Position numbers and translations under genes: made by a program. From Streptomyces mirabilis (GTDB lineage Bacteria; Actinomycetota; Actinomycetes; Streptomycetales; Streptomycetaceae): 64,000 nt of DNA. Below, piece after piece: positions 34,386-42,868 of the stretch (positions are counted from its first letter, which is position 1; every line of letters begins with the position of its first letter). Location: positions 8,618,001-8,682,000 of the forward strand of contig NZ_JBCJKP010000001.1 in assembly GCF_039503195.1 (NCBI RefSeq), in the 5' to 3' direction. Under the pieces are notes generated by a model. That model was not told the origin of the DNA. It did not search any database and saw only the letters and a program-made list of their open reading frames with translations.

Positions 34386-34617
34386 TCAGTTGTCGGGCAC
34401 CCGCGGCGGCGTCGGGCGCAGGCCGTCCAGGGTGAGGTCGAGGAGGCGTTCCGCCTGTGCGCGTTGGTCGGGGCCGGTCGAGGTGAGGGCGATGCCGGCG
34501 AGGGCGGCGAACATGTCGGTCGGGCTGATGTCGGTGCGGATCGCGCCGGCGGCGGTGCCGGCGTTCATGAGGGAGGTGCGGGCGGCCTGAATCAGCTCGT
34601 GGCTCTCGGCGTAGGGG
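34386..34617 (-). pseudogene. TetR-family regulator, 3' part (split by IS)
   Basis: YAESHELIQAARTSLMNAGT followed by FAALAGIALTSTGPDQRAQA and LLDLTLDGLRPTPP is the C-terminal half of a TetR/SbtR-like regulator. The missing upstream half is found 1.8 kb away at 36434-36690 on the same strand, and the two join cleanly once the inserted element is removed. Confidence 0.8.
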
Positions 34618-34746
34618 TCTGGAGCTGCTGCCGTTGGAGTGCACTGATGCACCTTCTGGTGAGCAGGAGCGGGCGCCGGTGGTAGGTGTCGCGCCACGTG
34701 CCTGGAGGGAACTGGTGTTCTTGTGTCGAATGCGTGACCTTTTCAG

Positions 34747-36429
34747 GTGGTGCTCGTTGGAGGTGGTGACGGGATCTTCGGGTGCGACCGGGCGGGGGTG
34801 GGCGGGCTGAGGAACGTGGCGGAGCGGTTCGTCGCGTCCGGTCCGACCGGTGTGGCGGTCCGTACCCGGCTCAAGCACCTGACAGTTGGGGATGAGGAGG
34901 TGCTGCGGCTGGTCGGTGCACACCTGGGTGCGCTGGCCTCGAAGGACCTCGCGGCGCGGTGCCGTGACGGTCTGGAGCATTCCGCCGAAACCTGGGCGGC
35001 CCGCAAGCGCGAGTTGACCCCCCTTTCGTCGTCTCGCTGGGCGGGCAGCATTACCAAGGCGTCGCACGACCAGTGGGCGCTGGCCCGCCGTGGCCAGCTC
35101 ACCCATGTCCAGAACCTGGAAGCGGGCATCAATACCATCGCGCACCGGCTGTCTCTGCCCGTCGGGCAGAAGGGCTCCAAAAAGGCGCCCGGGGGTTACC
35201 GGTCGCGGCAGGAGTGGCATGCCAAGGCGCGTCGCCTGCACGTGCTGGAGGACCGGCTGGAGCAAAAGCGGGCCGACCGTGAAGCGGGGCGCGTGCGTGT
35301 CGTGCGCGGCGGCAAGCACCTGGCCCGGACCCGGCACCACCTGGATGCCGCCCGGCTGACCGAGGCGGACTGGCGTCAGCGGTGGGAGGCCGAACGCTGG
35401 TTCTGCCAGGCGGATGGCGAGTCCGGGAAGCGGTACGGCAACGAGACGATCCGCGTCAGCCCCGCGGGCGAGGTGAGCATCAAGCTGCCCGCGCCGCTCG
35501 CGCATCTGGCGAACGCCGGGCACGGCCGGTACTTCCTCGCCTGCCGCGTGACATTCCCGCACCGGGGCAGCGAGTGGGCCGACCGGGTTGAGGTGAACCG
35601 GGCGGTTGCCTACCGCATCCATCTGGATGTGGGCCGGGACCGCTGGTACCTGACCGCCTCCTGGCAGATCCCGCCCACCCCGACCATCCCCATCCGTGCC
35701 GCGCTCGCCGAGGGTGTGATCGGGGTGGACATGAACGCCGATCACCTCGCCGCCTGGCGTCTGGATGTCCACGGCAACCCGACCGGTGCCCCGCGCGGCT
35801 TCTTCTACGACCTGTCCGGCACGCGAGCACACCGCGATGCCCAGGTCCGCCACGCCCTCACCCGGCTGCTGCACTGGGCCCGGGCATGCGGCGTGAAGGC
35901 GATCGCCGTCGAGGACCTGGACTTCGGCGCGGACAAGACCCGCGAGAAGCACGGCCGCAGGAAGGGGTTCCGGCAGGTCATCTCCGGCATGCCCACTGGC
36001 AGGCTCCGCACCCGGCTGACTTCGATGGCCGACCAGACGGGCATCGCCATCATCGCCGTGGACCCCGCCTACACCAGCCGCTGGGGCGCCCAGCACTGGC
36101 AAAAGCCCCTCACCAGCAGCAACCGTAAGACGACTCGCCACGACGCGGCAGCGGTGGCGATCGGAAGGCGCGCCCAGGGACACCCGATCCGGCGACGGAC
36201 GGCACCGCCCCCGCACGACCAGAGCGATCGTGCGGGGCATCGGACCGTCCAGGCCCGACCGGAGGCCTCTGGGCGTGAGGGAACCCGCCCCCGCATCCCC
36301 GGACCACGGACACGATCCGTCGACGCCGGATGCGGAACGAACGCGGGGGACCAGTGTGCCCAACACCGTCCGGGGCACGCGGCTGAGCACGGGTCCTGGC
36401 AACAGGACTCACTCCCGCTCAGTCTTTAG
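34747..36429 (+). CDS. tnpB: TnpB-like RNA-guided nuclease (IS200/IS605 accessory protein)
   Basis: Up to 560 aa, longer than the usual 370-450. The split RuvC site is complete: Asp328 in GVIGVDMNADHLAAW, Glu389 in IAVEDLDF and Asp466 in TTRHDAAAVAIG. VDPAYTSRWG precedes the last motif, but the four-cysteine zinc finger that normally follows PAYTS is absent, as in a known actinobacterial TnpB subgroup. The last 90 residues are low-complexity and overlap the element's right end, where the guide RNA would be encoded. The GTG at 34747 is the first in-frame start; the true start may be later. Confidence 0.8.
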   Translation: MVLVGGGDGIFGCDRAGVGGLRNVAERFVASGPTGVAVRTRLKHLTVGDEEVLRLVGAHLGALASKDLAARCRDGLEHSAETWAARKRELTPLSSSRWAGSITKASHDQWALARRGQLTHVQNLEAGINTIAHRLSLPVGQKGSKKAPGGYRSRQEWHAKARRLHVLEDRLEQKRADREAGRVRVVRGGKHLARTRHHLDAARLTEADWRQRWEAERWFCQADGESGKRYGNETIRVSPAGEVSIKLPAPLAHLANAGHGRYFLACRVTFPHRGSEWADRVEVNRAVAYRIHLDVGRDRWYLTASWQIPPTPTIPIRAALAEGVIGVDMNADHLAAWRLDVHGNPTGAPRGFFYDLSGTRAHRDAQVRHALTRLLHWARACGVKAIAVEDLDFGADKTREKHGRRKGFRQVISGMPTGRLRTRLTSMADQTGIAIIAVDPAYTSRWGAQHWQKPLTSSNRKTTRHDAAAVAIGRRAQGHPIRRRTAPPPHDQSDRAGHRTVQARPEASGREGTRPRIPGPRTRSVDAGCGTNAGDQCAQHRPGHAAEHGSWQQDSLPLSL

Positions 36430-36433
36430 GAAC
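36150..36433 (+). ncRNA. Possible omega (reRNA) guide RNA at the right end of the IS
   Basis: TnpB guide RNAs come from the 3' end of the element. This stretch contains a 10-bp hairpin (CCCCGCACGA at 36209, TCGTGCGGGG at 36228) and ends at the element border, so the guide would be the TetR sequence to its right. No sequence family is recognised, so this rests on position and one stem. Confidence 0.35.
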
Positions 36434-36690
36434 GGTTGGTTCCCGAGGCGACGACGGCAGGGCGTCGGCCATGCCGAGTTTGGCGGTGGCGTAGTCGATG
36501 AAGCGACGTGTCCAGGCGCGTAGGGCCTCGCGGGGCGGCATGGTCGCCAGGAGCCCGGGGACGGCCTCGCACAGCCGGGCCACCTCGTTGCGGTACGCGG
36601 CCTCGATCAGGGACTCCCGGGTCGGGAAGTTTCCGGCCTGCCGATTGCGGATAGCGACGCCGCTGTGGTGCCGTAGGGGTGGCGATCACA
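36434..36690 (-). pseudogene. TetR-family regulator, 5' part (split by IS)
   Basis: NFPTRESLIEAAYRNEVARL then RAWTRRFIDYATAKLGMADA is the region just after the TetR helix-turn-helix. The DNA-binding helices before NFPTRE are scrambled (GVAIRNRQAG in place of a GIGTLYRH-type sequence), and a small frameshift lies near 36460. The gene was therefore already dying, or has decayed since the insertion. Confidence 0.75.
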
Positions 36691-36852
36691 CACCTCCGGC
36701 GAAATGCGGGACGCGTTCACGTGATCCGAGTCACGTCAGGTTCCCGTCAGTGAAGTGGCCCGTAGCCGTCAGTCCGCTCCGATCTCATAGGCCCCAGAGC
36801 CCCTCTGAGACACCGCTCCCCGTTCCTGGGGAGCCCCCCACCGAGGAGTGAC

Positions 36853-38096
36853 ATGGCTGAGACACTGACCGGAAACGCGAGCGGCGCCGCCGAAGAGTTC
36901 CCCGAGTTCGTGCCGCCCAGGGCGGCCGCCTGCCCCAGTTCGCGCCGCCGCTGGTCCTCGCGGAGATCCGCGAGGAGAAGCCGGTCAGCAAGGTGCGGAT
37001 CTGGGACGGCAGCACCCCCTGGCTCATCACCCGCCACGAGGACCTGCGGGCCGTCCTCGGTGACCCCCGCGTCAGCGTCGACGACAAGCGGTCCGGCTTT
37101 CCGTTCCCGAAGAAGGCCATGGCGGAGAACGCGCACCACCACCCCGACACGCTCTTCAACACGGACGCCCCCGTCCACACCCGGCTCCGCCGGATGCTGA
37201 CCTCCTCCTTCACCGCCAAGCGGATGGCGGCCCTGCGCCCCGCCATCCAGAAGGTCACCGACGAGCACATCGACGCGATGCTGGCCGGGCCGAAACCTGC
37301 CGACCTGGTCCAGGCGCTGGGTCTGCCCATTCCCACACTGATGATCTGCGAACTGCTCGGAGTCCCTTACGAGGACCACGAGTTCTTCCAGCACCACGCC
37401 ACCGTCGAGGTCAGCCAGACGTCGTCGGCCGAACAGGACCGTGAGTCGAGCGTCGCGCTCGGCGAGTACCTGGCCCGGCAGATCCACGCCAAGACGGACA
37501 ACCCCGCCGAGGACACGCTGTCCGACCTGGCGGCCCTGGTCAAGGCCGGTGAACTGACCATGGGGGAGGCGTCCCTCATGGCCGTCATCCTGCTCATCGC
37601 CGGGCACGAGACCGGCGCGAACATGATCGCGCTGGGCACCCTCGCGCTGCTGGAGCACCCGGAGCAGCTCGCCCTGCTGCGCGAGACGGACGATCCCAAG
37701 GTCGTGGCCGGAGCGGTCGAGGAACTGCTGCGCTATCTGACCATCGCCCACACCGGGCAGTGCCGGATCGCCCTGGAGGACATCGAGATCGGCGGCGAGG
37801 TCATCCACGGCGGGGACGGAATCATCGTCTCCCTCCCCGCCGCCAACTGGGACCCGGAGGCCTTCCCGGAGCCCGACCGCCTCGACCTGCTCCGCGACGC
37901 CCGCCAGCACAACGCGTTCGCCTTCGGCGTTCACCAGTGCCTGGGCCAGCAACTTGCCCGCGTGGAACTCCAGGTCGTCTACGGCACGCTCTACCGGCGC
38001 GTGCCCACGCTGCGACTGGCCACCACGCTGGAGGAGATCGACTTCAAGGAAGACGCGATGGCGTACGGCGTCGCCGCGCTGCCGGGCACCTGGTAG
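36853..38096 (+). pseudogene. Cytochrome P450 with N-terminal frameshift
   Basis: Apart from one defect this is a complete P450 of about 410 aa. The I-helix reads LLIAGHETGANMIALG, the ExxR motif is EELLRYL, and the heme loop is FAFGVHQCLGQQLARVEL with the axial Cys. The ATG at 36853 has GAGGAG and codes for MAETLTGNASGAAEEFPEF to about AAC. Two extra bases near 36937 then break the frame before FAPPLVLAEIREEKPVSKVR. The GTG at 36993 could restart a protein lacking about 45 residues. No ferredoxin gene is next to it. Confidence 0.8.
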
Positions 38097-38195
38097 CCCG
38101 CACCCCCTAGCCCCTAGGTCGCGTAGGCCCCTGGCCCGTAGCCCTTCGACACCAGCAGGACGTAGGAAGGGACGTACCAAGGGAGATACGGAGCT

Positions 38196-38755
38196 TCAGC
38201 CGGTGCTCTCCTTCCAGCGGGAAGCCTCCCGGTAGGCCTCGAAGACACGGTGGTGATCGGGGCCGAGCAGGCGCGCGCAGTCCTGCCCCAGGCGCTGGCA
38301 GAGCGCGGCGGCGCCCCGGGAGTCGCCCGACTCGCCGGTGAGCCTGGCGTGCCGGGCGCGTGCGTCGAGGACGTCCGTGTCCATGGCCCGGGGGCCGTCG
38401 GCGTGCAGCTGGATGAACCGTTCCAGGTTCTGGATCTCGGCGATGTGGCGCGTGTCGACGTGTGGGTCCGCGGAGTCGTCCGAGACGTACTCGATCTGCT
38501 GGACGGCCCGGGCCACGGCTCGGGCGTCGGGCGGCCGGTTCCCGGGTGACTTCTCCAGCAGTCTCAGTACGAGGGAGTCGAGGGCCCTGGGGATGCCAGG
38601 ACGCAGCGCGCCCGGCGGGGCGGGCGTCTTCTCCATGTGGTGCCACATGACGGCGTAGGGATCCGAGATGTGGCCGAAGGGAGACCAGCCGGTGAGCATC
38701 TCGTACACGACGCAGCCGAGTGAGTAGAGGTCGCTGAGAGCGCTGCCGGACTAGT
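38196..38755 (-). pseudogene. Ser/Thr kinase-TPR protein, internal fragment
   Basis: SDLYSLGCVVYEMLTGWSPF is kinase subdomain IX, followed by SLVLRLLEKSPGNRPPDARA (subdomain XI). The linker to a TPR region comes next (HVDTRHIAEIQNLERFIQLH, then RHARLTGESGDSRGAAALCQ). The N-lobe, catalytic loop and C-terminal TPRs are missing. It is joined at 38755 to a coiled-coil gene. The TPR end at 27412-27690 could be its lost tail. Confidence 0.65.
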
Positions 38756-40212
38756 TCGGCCTCCAGCTCGTCGGCCAGGGCTTTCCCGTCGATCGCCGCG
38801 GCGGGGTCGGTCGGCAGCCGAGCGTGCCAACCCTCGATCGCGATACGGATGTTCTGAGGCCGGTGGCTCACGGATGCGGCCACCAGTTCCCCGGCGGCGG
38901 TGCACAGGTTGGGCAGCATCTGCATGAGCGCGAGGCGGCGCGCGTCGTCGCCGAGGGCGATCTGACTCGGTTTGAAAACGGCGTTGTCGAGGAGCGTCGT
39001 GAAGTCCATGACCTCGGCGTCCGCCTCTTGACGCAGTTCGTGCTCCTCCTGTGCCGCCTTCTCGTTGCCCCGGTGCTCGATGAACCGGCGCAGCGCTTCC
39101 TTCTTGGTGTGCAGGGCAGCCTCATCGGGTTCGAGATGGCCGATGAGGCGGTCGATGGCCGTCTCGGCGTAGCGGACACGTCCGGGGGAGGACGCCGTGC
39201 GGTCCGGGGGTGGGAACTCCTTGCGGAGGTGGGCGAGGGTGCCTGTGGTGACGGTGGCCAGCCGCCAGTGTTCGAGGAGTGCCGGCCAGTCCCCGTCGTA
39301 CGCCTGGCCCAGAGACTCGAACCGGTCGCCGGGTGAGGCGAGGAGTCTGCGCAGCTGGGGTGTCCACCGCCGCACACTCGCCCTGGCCGCCGTCCCGCCC
39401 GCCGCCGCCTCGGTGCCCCAGCGCACCATCACCTGCCGGGCGTAGCTGTGTGCGAGGTCGCCGAGTTCGCGGCTGGCGACGGCGTCGAGGACCACGAGGA
39501 AGTCCCTGCCGAGTCGGTCCGGGTCGACGGCGTGCTGAAGGTAGCCGTCCATCCAGTTCCCCGCCCGTTCGTGCTCGCCCGTCCTGGCGGCGGCGAGCGA
39601 GAAGAACAGGTTGGCCTTGCCGAGGTCGAGCCCCTGCGCCTGCCCCATCGCGGTGAGCCGGATCTCGTCGTCCCCGTCCAGGCGGGCGGCGACCGCCAGG
39701 GTCGCGTGGGCGAGCCAGAAGTCGGGGTCGTGGACGAGGTGTTCCTCCACGAAGAGCCGAAGATTTTCGGTTCTCAGCGCCCCGCTCCTCACGAGCTGCG
39801 GGGTCAGCTGTTTGACCAGGCCACGAGCGAGAGAACGCACCCTCTCCCGGTTGCCGAACCTGCGCTGCCACTCCTCGGTGATCCGGTCGAGCTCGAACTG
39901 AGCGGCAAGGACGGCCTGGTCGCGTTCGTACTGGGACCGGAAGTCCGTGAGTTCGGCCTTGACCTGGCCGAGCTCGGACCGGGTCAGGGACAACCCCTCC
40001 CGCAGCTCTTCGGTGGCGGAGTTCACCGATTCGACCTGAAGGGCGAGTTCGTTGGCTCTGCCGCGCAGGGCCTCCAGGCCCCCGGACAGCGTGCCGAACC
40101 GGTCGTGCAGGGTCTTCAGGTCGCCTTCGCGGCGCTGCTGCGCCTCGCGTATCTCCTTGAGGCCGTCCCTCAACTCGTTGAGGCTGGCCTCGGCCTCGGG
40201 CTGCTCACTCAC
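38756..40212 (-). pseudogene. Coiled-coil protein of unknown function, 3'-truncated
   Basis: The GTG at 40212 follows GGGGAG. Residues 5-110 form a long coiled coil (LNELRDGLKEIREAQQRREG, then LRSELG-like heptads). An alpha-helical, TPR-like body of about 370 residues follows (FWLAHATLAVAARLDGDDEI, then FFSLAAARTGEHERAG). After about residue 485 the frame enters the kinase fragment out of register and only stops at 38107, so the natural C-terminus is lost. I cannot name the family. Confidence 0.6.
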
Positions 40213-40544
40213 ACCGCTCCCCGTTCGTCCCGCCGTGCGGTTTCGGTCCTCGGAACAGGTACCTTCTGGCGACGCACCGGAGGAGCGCAAGGGCGCGTAG
40301 CGGTGCGCGCGGCGCATGTGTGTCTTCGGACGGGCGCCGGTGCGCGGAGACGGCAGCCTCGGCTTCCTCCCGTGCGTGGACGGCTCCGGCCGACACGCGA
40401 ACTCGGCCGGGAGGAACAGTCGCCGTACCGCGCGTCCGCCATCCTCCGGCCGGCGGGCGCGCGGCGGCGACCGCCGCCGATGACTGCCCGGTCTTCCTGG
40501 GTACGCGGCAACCCAGGCGGTGTCATGCACCGCTCCGGCTGCGC
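40213..40544. other. Intergenic region, nothing recognised
   Basis: About 330 bp upstream of the coiled-coil gene. It should hold that gene's promoter on the minus strand. No RNA or repeat is evident until the structured RNA that starts near 40557. Confidence 0.4.
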
Positions 40545-40550
40545 TATGAT
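40545..40550 (+). promoter_or_regulatory. -10 hexamer for the structured RNA
   Basis: TATGAT at 40545 is a five-of-six match to the housekeeping -10 consensus and lies 7 bp before the 5' stem of the RNA. The -35 region is poor. Confidence 0.4.
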
Positions 40551-40556
40551 TGATCT

Positions 40557-40700
40557 TGAGCGGCCCGCCGGAAGGCTTCGGTGGTCGGCCTCGCGTTGGT
40601 GGTCCAAGGAAAGACGCCCCGCTTCCTGCGGGGAGATGCAGGTGCAAGGCCTGCCCGGCGCTCCACAGCCCCGCCTCCTGTATTCCGGAGGCGGGGCTTG
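40557..40700 (+). ncRNA. Structured RNA with intrinsic terminator (unassigned)
   Basis: Elements in order: a closing stem GAGCG(G)CC (40558) with GGCGCTC (40657); a purine-rich stretch GGTCCAAGGAAAGACG; a hairpin CCCCGC-TTCCT-GCGGGG (40617-40633); a T-arm-like hairpin GCAGG-TGCAAGG-CCTGC (40638-40654). A strong terminator hairpin follows directly. The layout resembles a compact riboswitch, or a tRNA-like RNA with a deviant acceptor. It does not match the cobalamin, ZTP, fluoride or c-di-GMP consensus I know. It could be a stand-alone sRNA or control the rpmG cluster 180 bp downstream. Confidence 0.5.
40667..40698 (+). terminator. Strong intrinsic terminator
   Basis: AGCCCCGCCTCC and GGAGGCGGGGCT form a perfect 12-bp stem with an 8-nt loop (TGTATTCC), followed by TGTTTCAT. 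It ends the structured RNA or acts as its expression platform. Confidence 0.85.
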
Positions 40701-40876
40701 TTTCATGTCGCCCCGAGCCTCCGTGCCGCCCCCCTGCCGCTCCCTGCCTCCCCCCACCCCTGCCTCCGGCCCCTTGCTCCAGCCCCCGGGAATGCGTCGA
40801 CCAGGTCCGCTGTTACAGCACACGTAGCTGACATGCGCGAGTCAAGATCGCGTGATGTGGGCGGAAGGAGGACCTC

Positions 40877-41041
40877 ATGGCACGCAACAGCGCGCGACCC
40901 GTCGTCACGCTGAGGTCGACAGCCGGGACCGGCGTCACCTACGTGACGCGGAAGAACCGCGGAAACGACCCCGACCGGCTCGTCCTGCGCAAGTACGACC
41001 CGGTGGTCGGTGAGCACGTCCCGTTCCGGGAGGAGCGCTGA
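40877..41041 (+). CDS. rpmG: 50S ribosomal protein L33 (zinc-independent paralogue)
   Basis: A 54 aa protein: [20 protein letters not shown] then [19 protein letters not shown]. The zinc-binding CxxC pairs of the C+ form are absent. Such C- paralogues replace zinc-loaded L33 when zinc is scarce. The ATG at 40877 follows GGAGG. It is the first gene of a three-gene cluster. A canonical Zur box (TGaaAATgATTTTCA type) is not obvious upstream. Confidence 0.9.
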   Translation: MARNSARPVVTLRSTAGTGVTYVTRKNRGNDPDRLVLRKYDPVVGEHVPFREER

Positions 41042-41065
41042 GCCGAGCCCGGCGCCACCGGGCGG

Positions 41066-41119
41066 ACCGTCACAGGACCGTCGACCGTCACAGGACCGTC
41101 GACGGTCACGGAACCGTCG
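41066..41119 (+). repeat. 18-bp tandem repeat, three copies
   Basis: ACCGTCACAGGACCGTCG occurs at 41066 and 41084, with a diverged copy at 41102. The units contain the palindrome CGGTCGACCG-like core and sit in the rpmG-rpmE2 gap. They may form alternative stems in the message. Confidence 0.75.
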
Positions 41120-41142
41120 ACCGTTACCAGGGAGGCAACCTC

Positions 41143-41403
41143 ATGAAGCCCCGCATCCACCCCGAATCCCGCCCCGTCGTCTTCCGTGACCGGGCCGCGG
41201 ACATCGCGTTTCTGACCCGTTCGACCGCGCACTCGTCGAAGACGATCGAGTGGGAGGACGGGGGCACCTACCCGCTGATCGATGTCGAGATCTCGTCGGC
41301 GAGTCATCCGTTCTACACCGGGACCTCGCGGGTCCTGGACACCGCAGGCCGCGTCGAGCGCTTCGAGCGTCGTTACGGCCGCACGGCCTCGCCGCGGCAC
41401 TGA
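41143..41403 (+). CDS. rpmE2: 50S ribosomal protein L31 type B
   Basis: An 86 aa protein: [20 protein letters not shown] then [20 protein letters not shown] and [10 protein letters not shown]. It has no CxxC motifs, which makes it the zinc-free type B form. It lies between the L33 and L36 paralogues and is expected to be induced on zinc starvation. GGGAGG precedes the ATG. Confidence 0.93.
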   Translation: MKPRIHPESRPVVFRDRAADIAFLTRSTAHSSKTIEWEDGGTYPLIDVEISSASHPFYTGTSRVLDTAGRVERFERRYGRTASPRH

Positions 41404-41443
41404 CGGCGGGTCTGACAGTTCACAGCACGAGGAGGGCAGATCC

Positions 41444-41566
41444 ATGAAGGTGCGCAAGTCCTTGCGTTCCATGAAGTCCAAGCCGGGGGCTCAGGTGGTC
41501 CGTCGACGGGGCGTGGTCTTCGTCGTCAACAAGAAGAACCCGCGTTTCAAGGCCCGCCAGGGCTGA
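41444..41566 (+). CDS. rpmJ: 50S ribosomal protein L36 (zinc-independent paralogue)
   Basis: A 40 aa protein: [20 protein letters not shown] then [17 protein letters not shown]. The Cys and His zinc ligands of the standard form are missing. GGAGGG lies upstream of the ATG at 41444. It completes the low-zinc cluster. Confidence 0.9.
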   Translation: MKVRKSLRSMKSKPGAQVVRRRGVVFVVNKKNPRFKARQG

Positions 41567-41749
41567 CGGCACACCCCCGGAGGCAGGCGGCGACGAGGAG
41601 CGGTGGCGAGGGCGGAAGGGCGCTCCCAGGTCTTCCGTGACCAGGGTGGGACGCCCGCCGCCTGGGCACGTCTCCCGATTGGCCCCTGTCGGTGCCTGTG
41701 CTCCGTCCCGGCGACGGTCTGACGTTCGTACGGGCCACGGCGTCGCGGC

Positions 41750-42868
41750 TCAGTCCGCGTCCGTCGGGATGTGGAGCGTCACGCGGTAGCCGCCGTCGGG
41801 GGTGGGCCCGGACTCGAAGGCCCCGCCCAGGAGTTCGGCGCGCTCCCGGAGCCCGACGAGGCCCTGCTGGGAGCCGGGCAGGGGCAGGGAGGGACGGGTG
41901 GGGGCGTTGTTGGTCACCGTGACGCCGAAGCGGTCGTCGCAGTGCCACAGGCGGACGGTGGCGGCCGCGCCGGGCGCGTGTTTGCGTACGTTGGTCAGGG
42001 ATTCCTGCACGGTGCGGTAGAGGGCGCGTTGCGCCGGGGTGGCGATGGCGGAGGGGAGTTCACCCGTCAGGGTCGCCTCGATGCCGCTGGTCGACACGAG
42101 CTTGTGCAGGTCGGCGAGTGTGGGCTGCGGGGTGAGTTCGCCGACACGGCCCCCGGAGGCCCGCAACAGCGCGACCATGTGACGCAGTTCGTCGAGCGTG
42201 TCGACGCTCAGCGAACGGATGGTGCGGGCGCCCTCCTTGAAATGCGGATCCTTGGCGGCGACCTGAAGGGCACCCGCCTGTACGGCGATCAGGCTCACCT
42301 GGTGGGAGACGACGTCGTGCATCTCGCGGGCCAGTTGGGCACGTTCCCGGGCCAGGACGGCCTGGGAGTGCAGCAGCCGCTCGTGTTCGCGGGCCGTCTC
42401 GATCTCCGTGAGCCGGTCGGCCAAGTCCCGCCGGGCCTGGACGAGTTGGCCGAGCAGCACCGGGGCGGCGGCCGTGGCCAGGGTGTAGAAGAAGTAGATC
42501 AGCGTCCAGGCGCGTTCGTGTGAGCCGACGTTGCCCAGGGGCCAGGGCACGGCTGAGGCGCCGGCGAACAGAAAGGCGCTGGCGACCAGGAGCCGACGGT
42601 CGCGGGAGCGCTCGGCGAGGGTGAACAGCGCGGCGAGCGAGGCGAAGACGATGTCCACCATCAGGCTGGCCGGGAGCGTGAGCAGGAACACCGTGAGCGG
42701 AAAACGGCGACGCAGGGCGAGCGCGGCACAGGCGACGGCTGTCGCCGCCGTCGCGAGGCGGCTCGAGTCCCCCAGGTTGATCAGGACGTCCACGGCGGCC
42801 ACGGCGACGACCACGGCATCGACGACCGGATCCGGGATCCGCGCCCACCACGGCCTGCCCCCGTTCAT
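41750..42868 (-). CDS. Sensor histidine kinase, NarL-type (HisKA_3)
   Basis: A 372 aa protein. Four to five membrane segments in the first 150 residues have almost no extracellular loop, so the signal is likely sensed in the membrane. The H-box is AREMHDVVSHQVSLIAVQ, with the phospho-acceptor His near 182. The ATPase domain has the N box (RTVQESLTNVRKHA) and a G box (QQGLVGLRERAELLGG). Its start overlaps the response regulator stop by ATGA. Confidence 0.9.
   Translation of the reverse strand: MNGGRPWWARIPDPVVDAVVVAVAAVDVLINLGDSSRLATAATAVACAALALRRRFPLTVFLLTLPASLMVDIVFASLAALFTLAERSRDRRLLVASAFLFAGASAVPWPLGNVGSHERAWTLIYFFYTLATAAAPVLLGQLVQARRDLADRLTEIETAREHERLLHSQAVLARERAQLAREMHDVVSHQVSLIAVQAGALQVAAKDPHFKEGARTIRSLSVDTLDELRHMVALLRASGGRVGELTPQPTLADLHKLVSTSGIEATLTGELPSAIATPAQRALYRTVQESLTNVRKHAPGAAATVRLWHCDDRFGVTVTNNAPTRPSLPLPGSQQGLVGLRERAELLGGAFESGPTPDGGYRVTLHIPTDAD

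Larger units (their letters stand above)
34618..36433 (+). mobile_element. TnpB-only IS200/IS605-type (IS1341-like) element
   Basis: The borders are deduced from the interrupted TetR gene: the left flank ends at GTAGGGG (34617) and the right flank resumes with GGTTGGTTCC (36434). The element carries tnpB alone, with no Y1 transposase. No target duplication or terminal inverted repeats are seen, as expected for this group. Movement would need a TnpA supplied from elsewhere. Confidence 0.75.

Noticed and set aside
38107..40647. A single intact 846-residue protein
   Set aside because: The frame stays open, but after about 38755 it translates a kinase gene out of frame, and before 40212 it lacks similarity and a ribosome binding site. 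It is a truncated gene with an accidental extension.
40557..40666. Functional tRNA with anticodon TCC in the structured RNA
   Set aside because: The central and T-arm-like hairpins look tRNA-like, but the acceptor stem is interrupted, the T-loop reads TGCAAGG rather than TTCRANY, and the D-arm is weak.
40819..40860. Zur box before rpmG
   Set aside because: The stretch TGACATGCGCGAGTCA has weak dyad symmetry but not the AT-rich centre of Streptomyces Zur sites.
41066..41119. CRISPR array
   Set aside because: The repeats are contiguous 18-bp units without spacers, so this is a plain tandem repeat.
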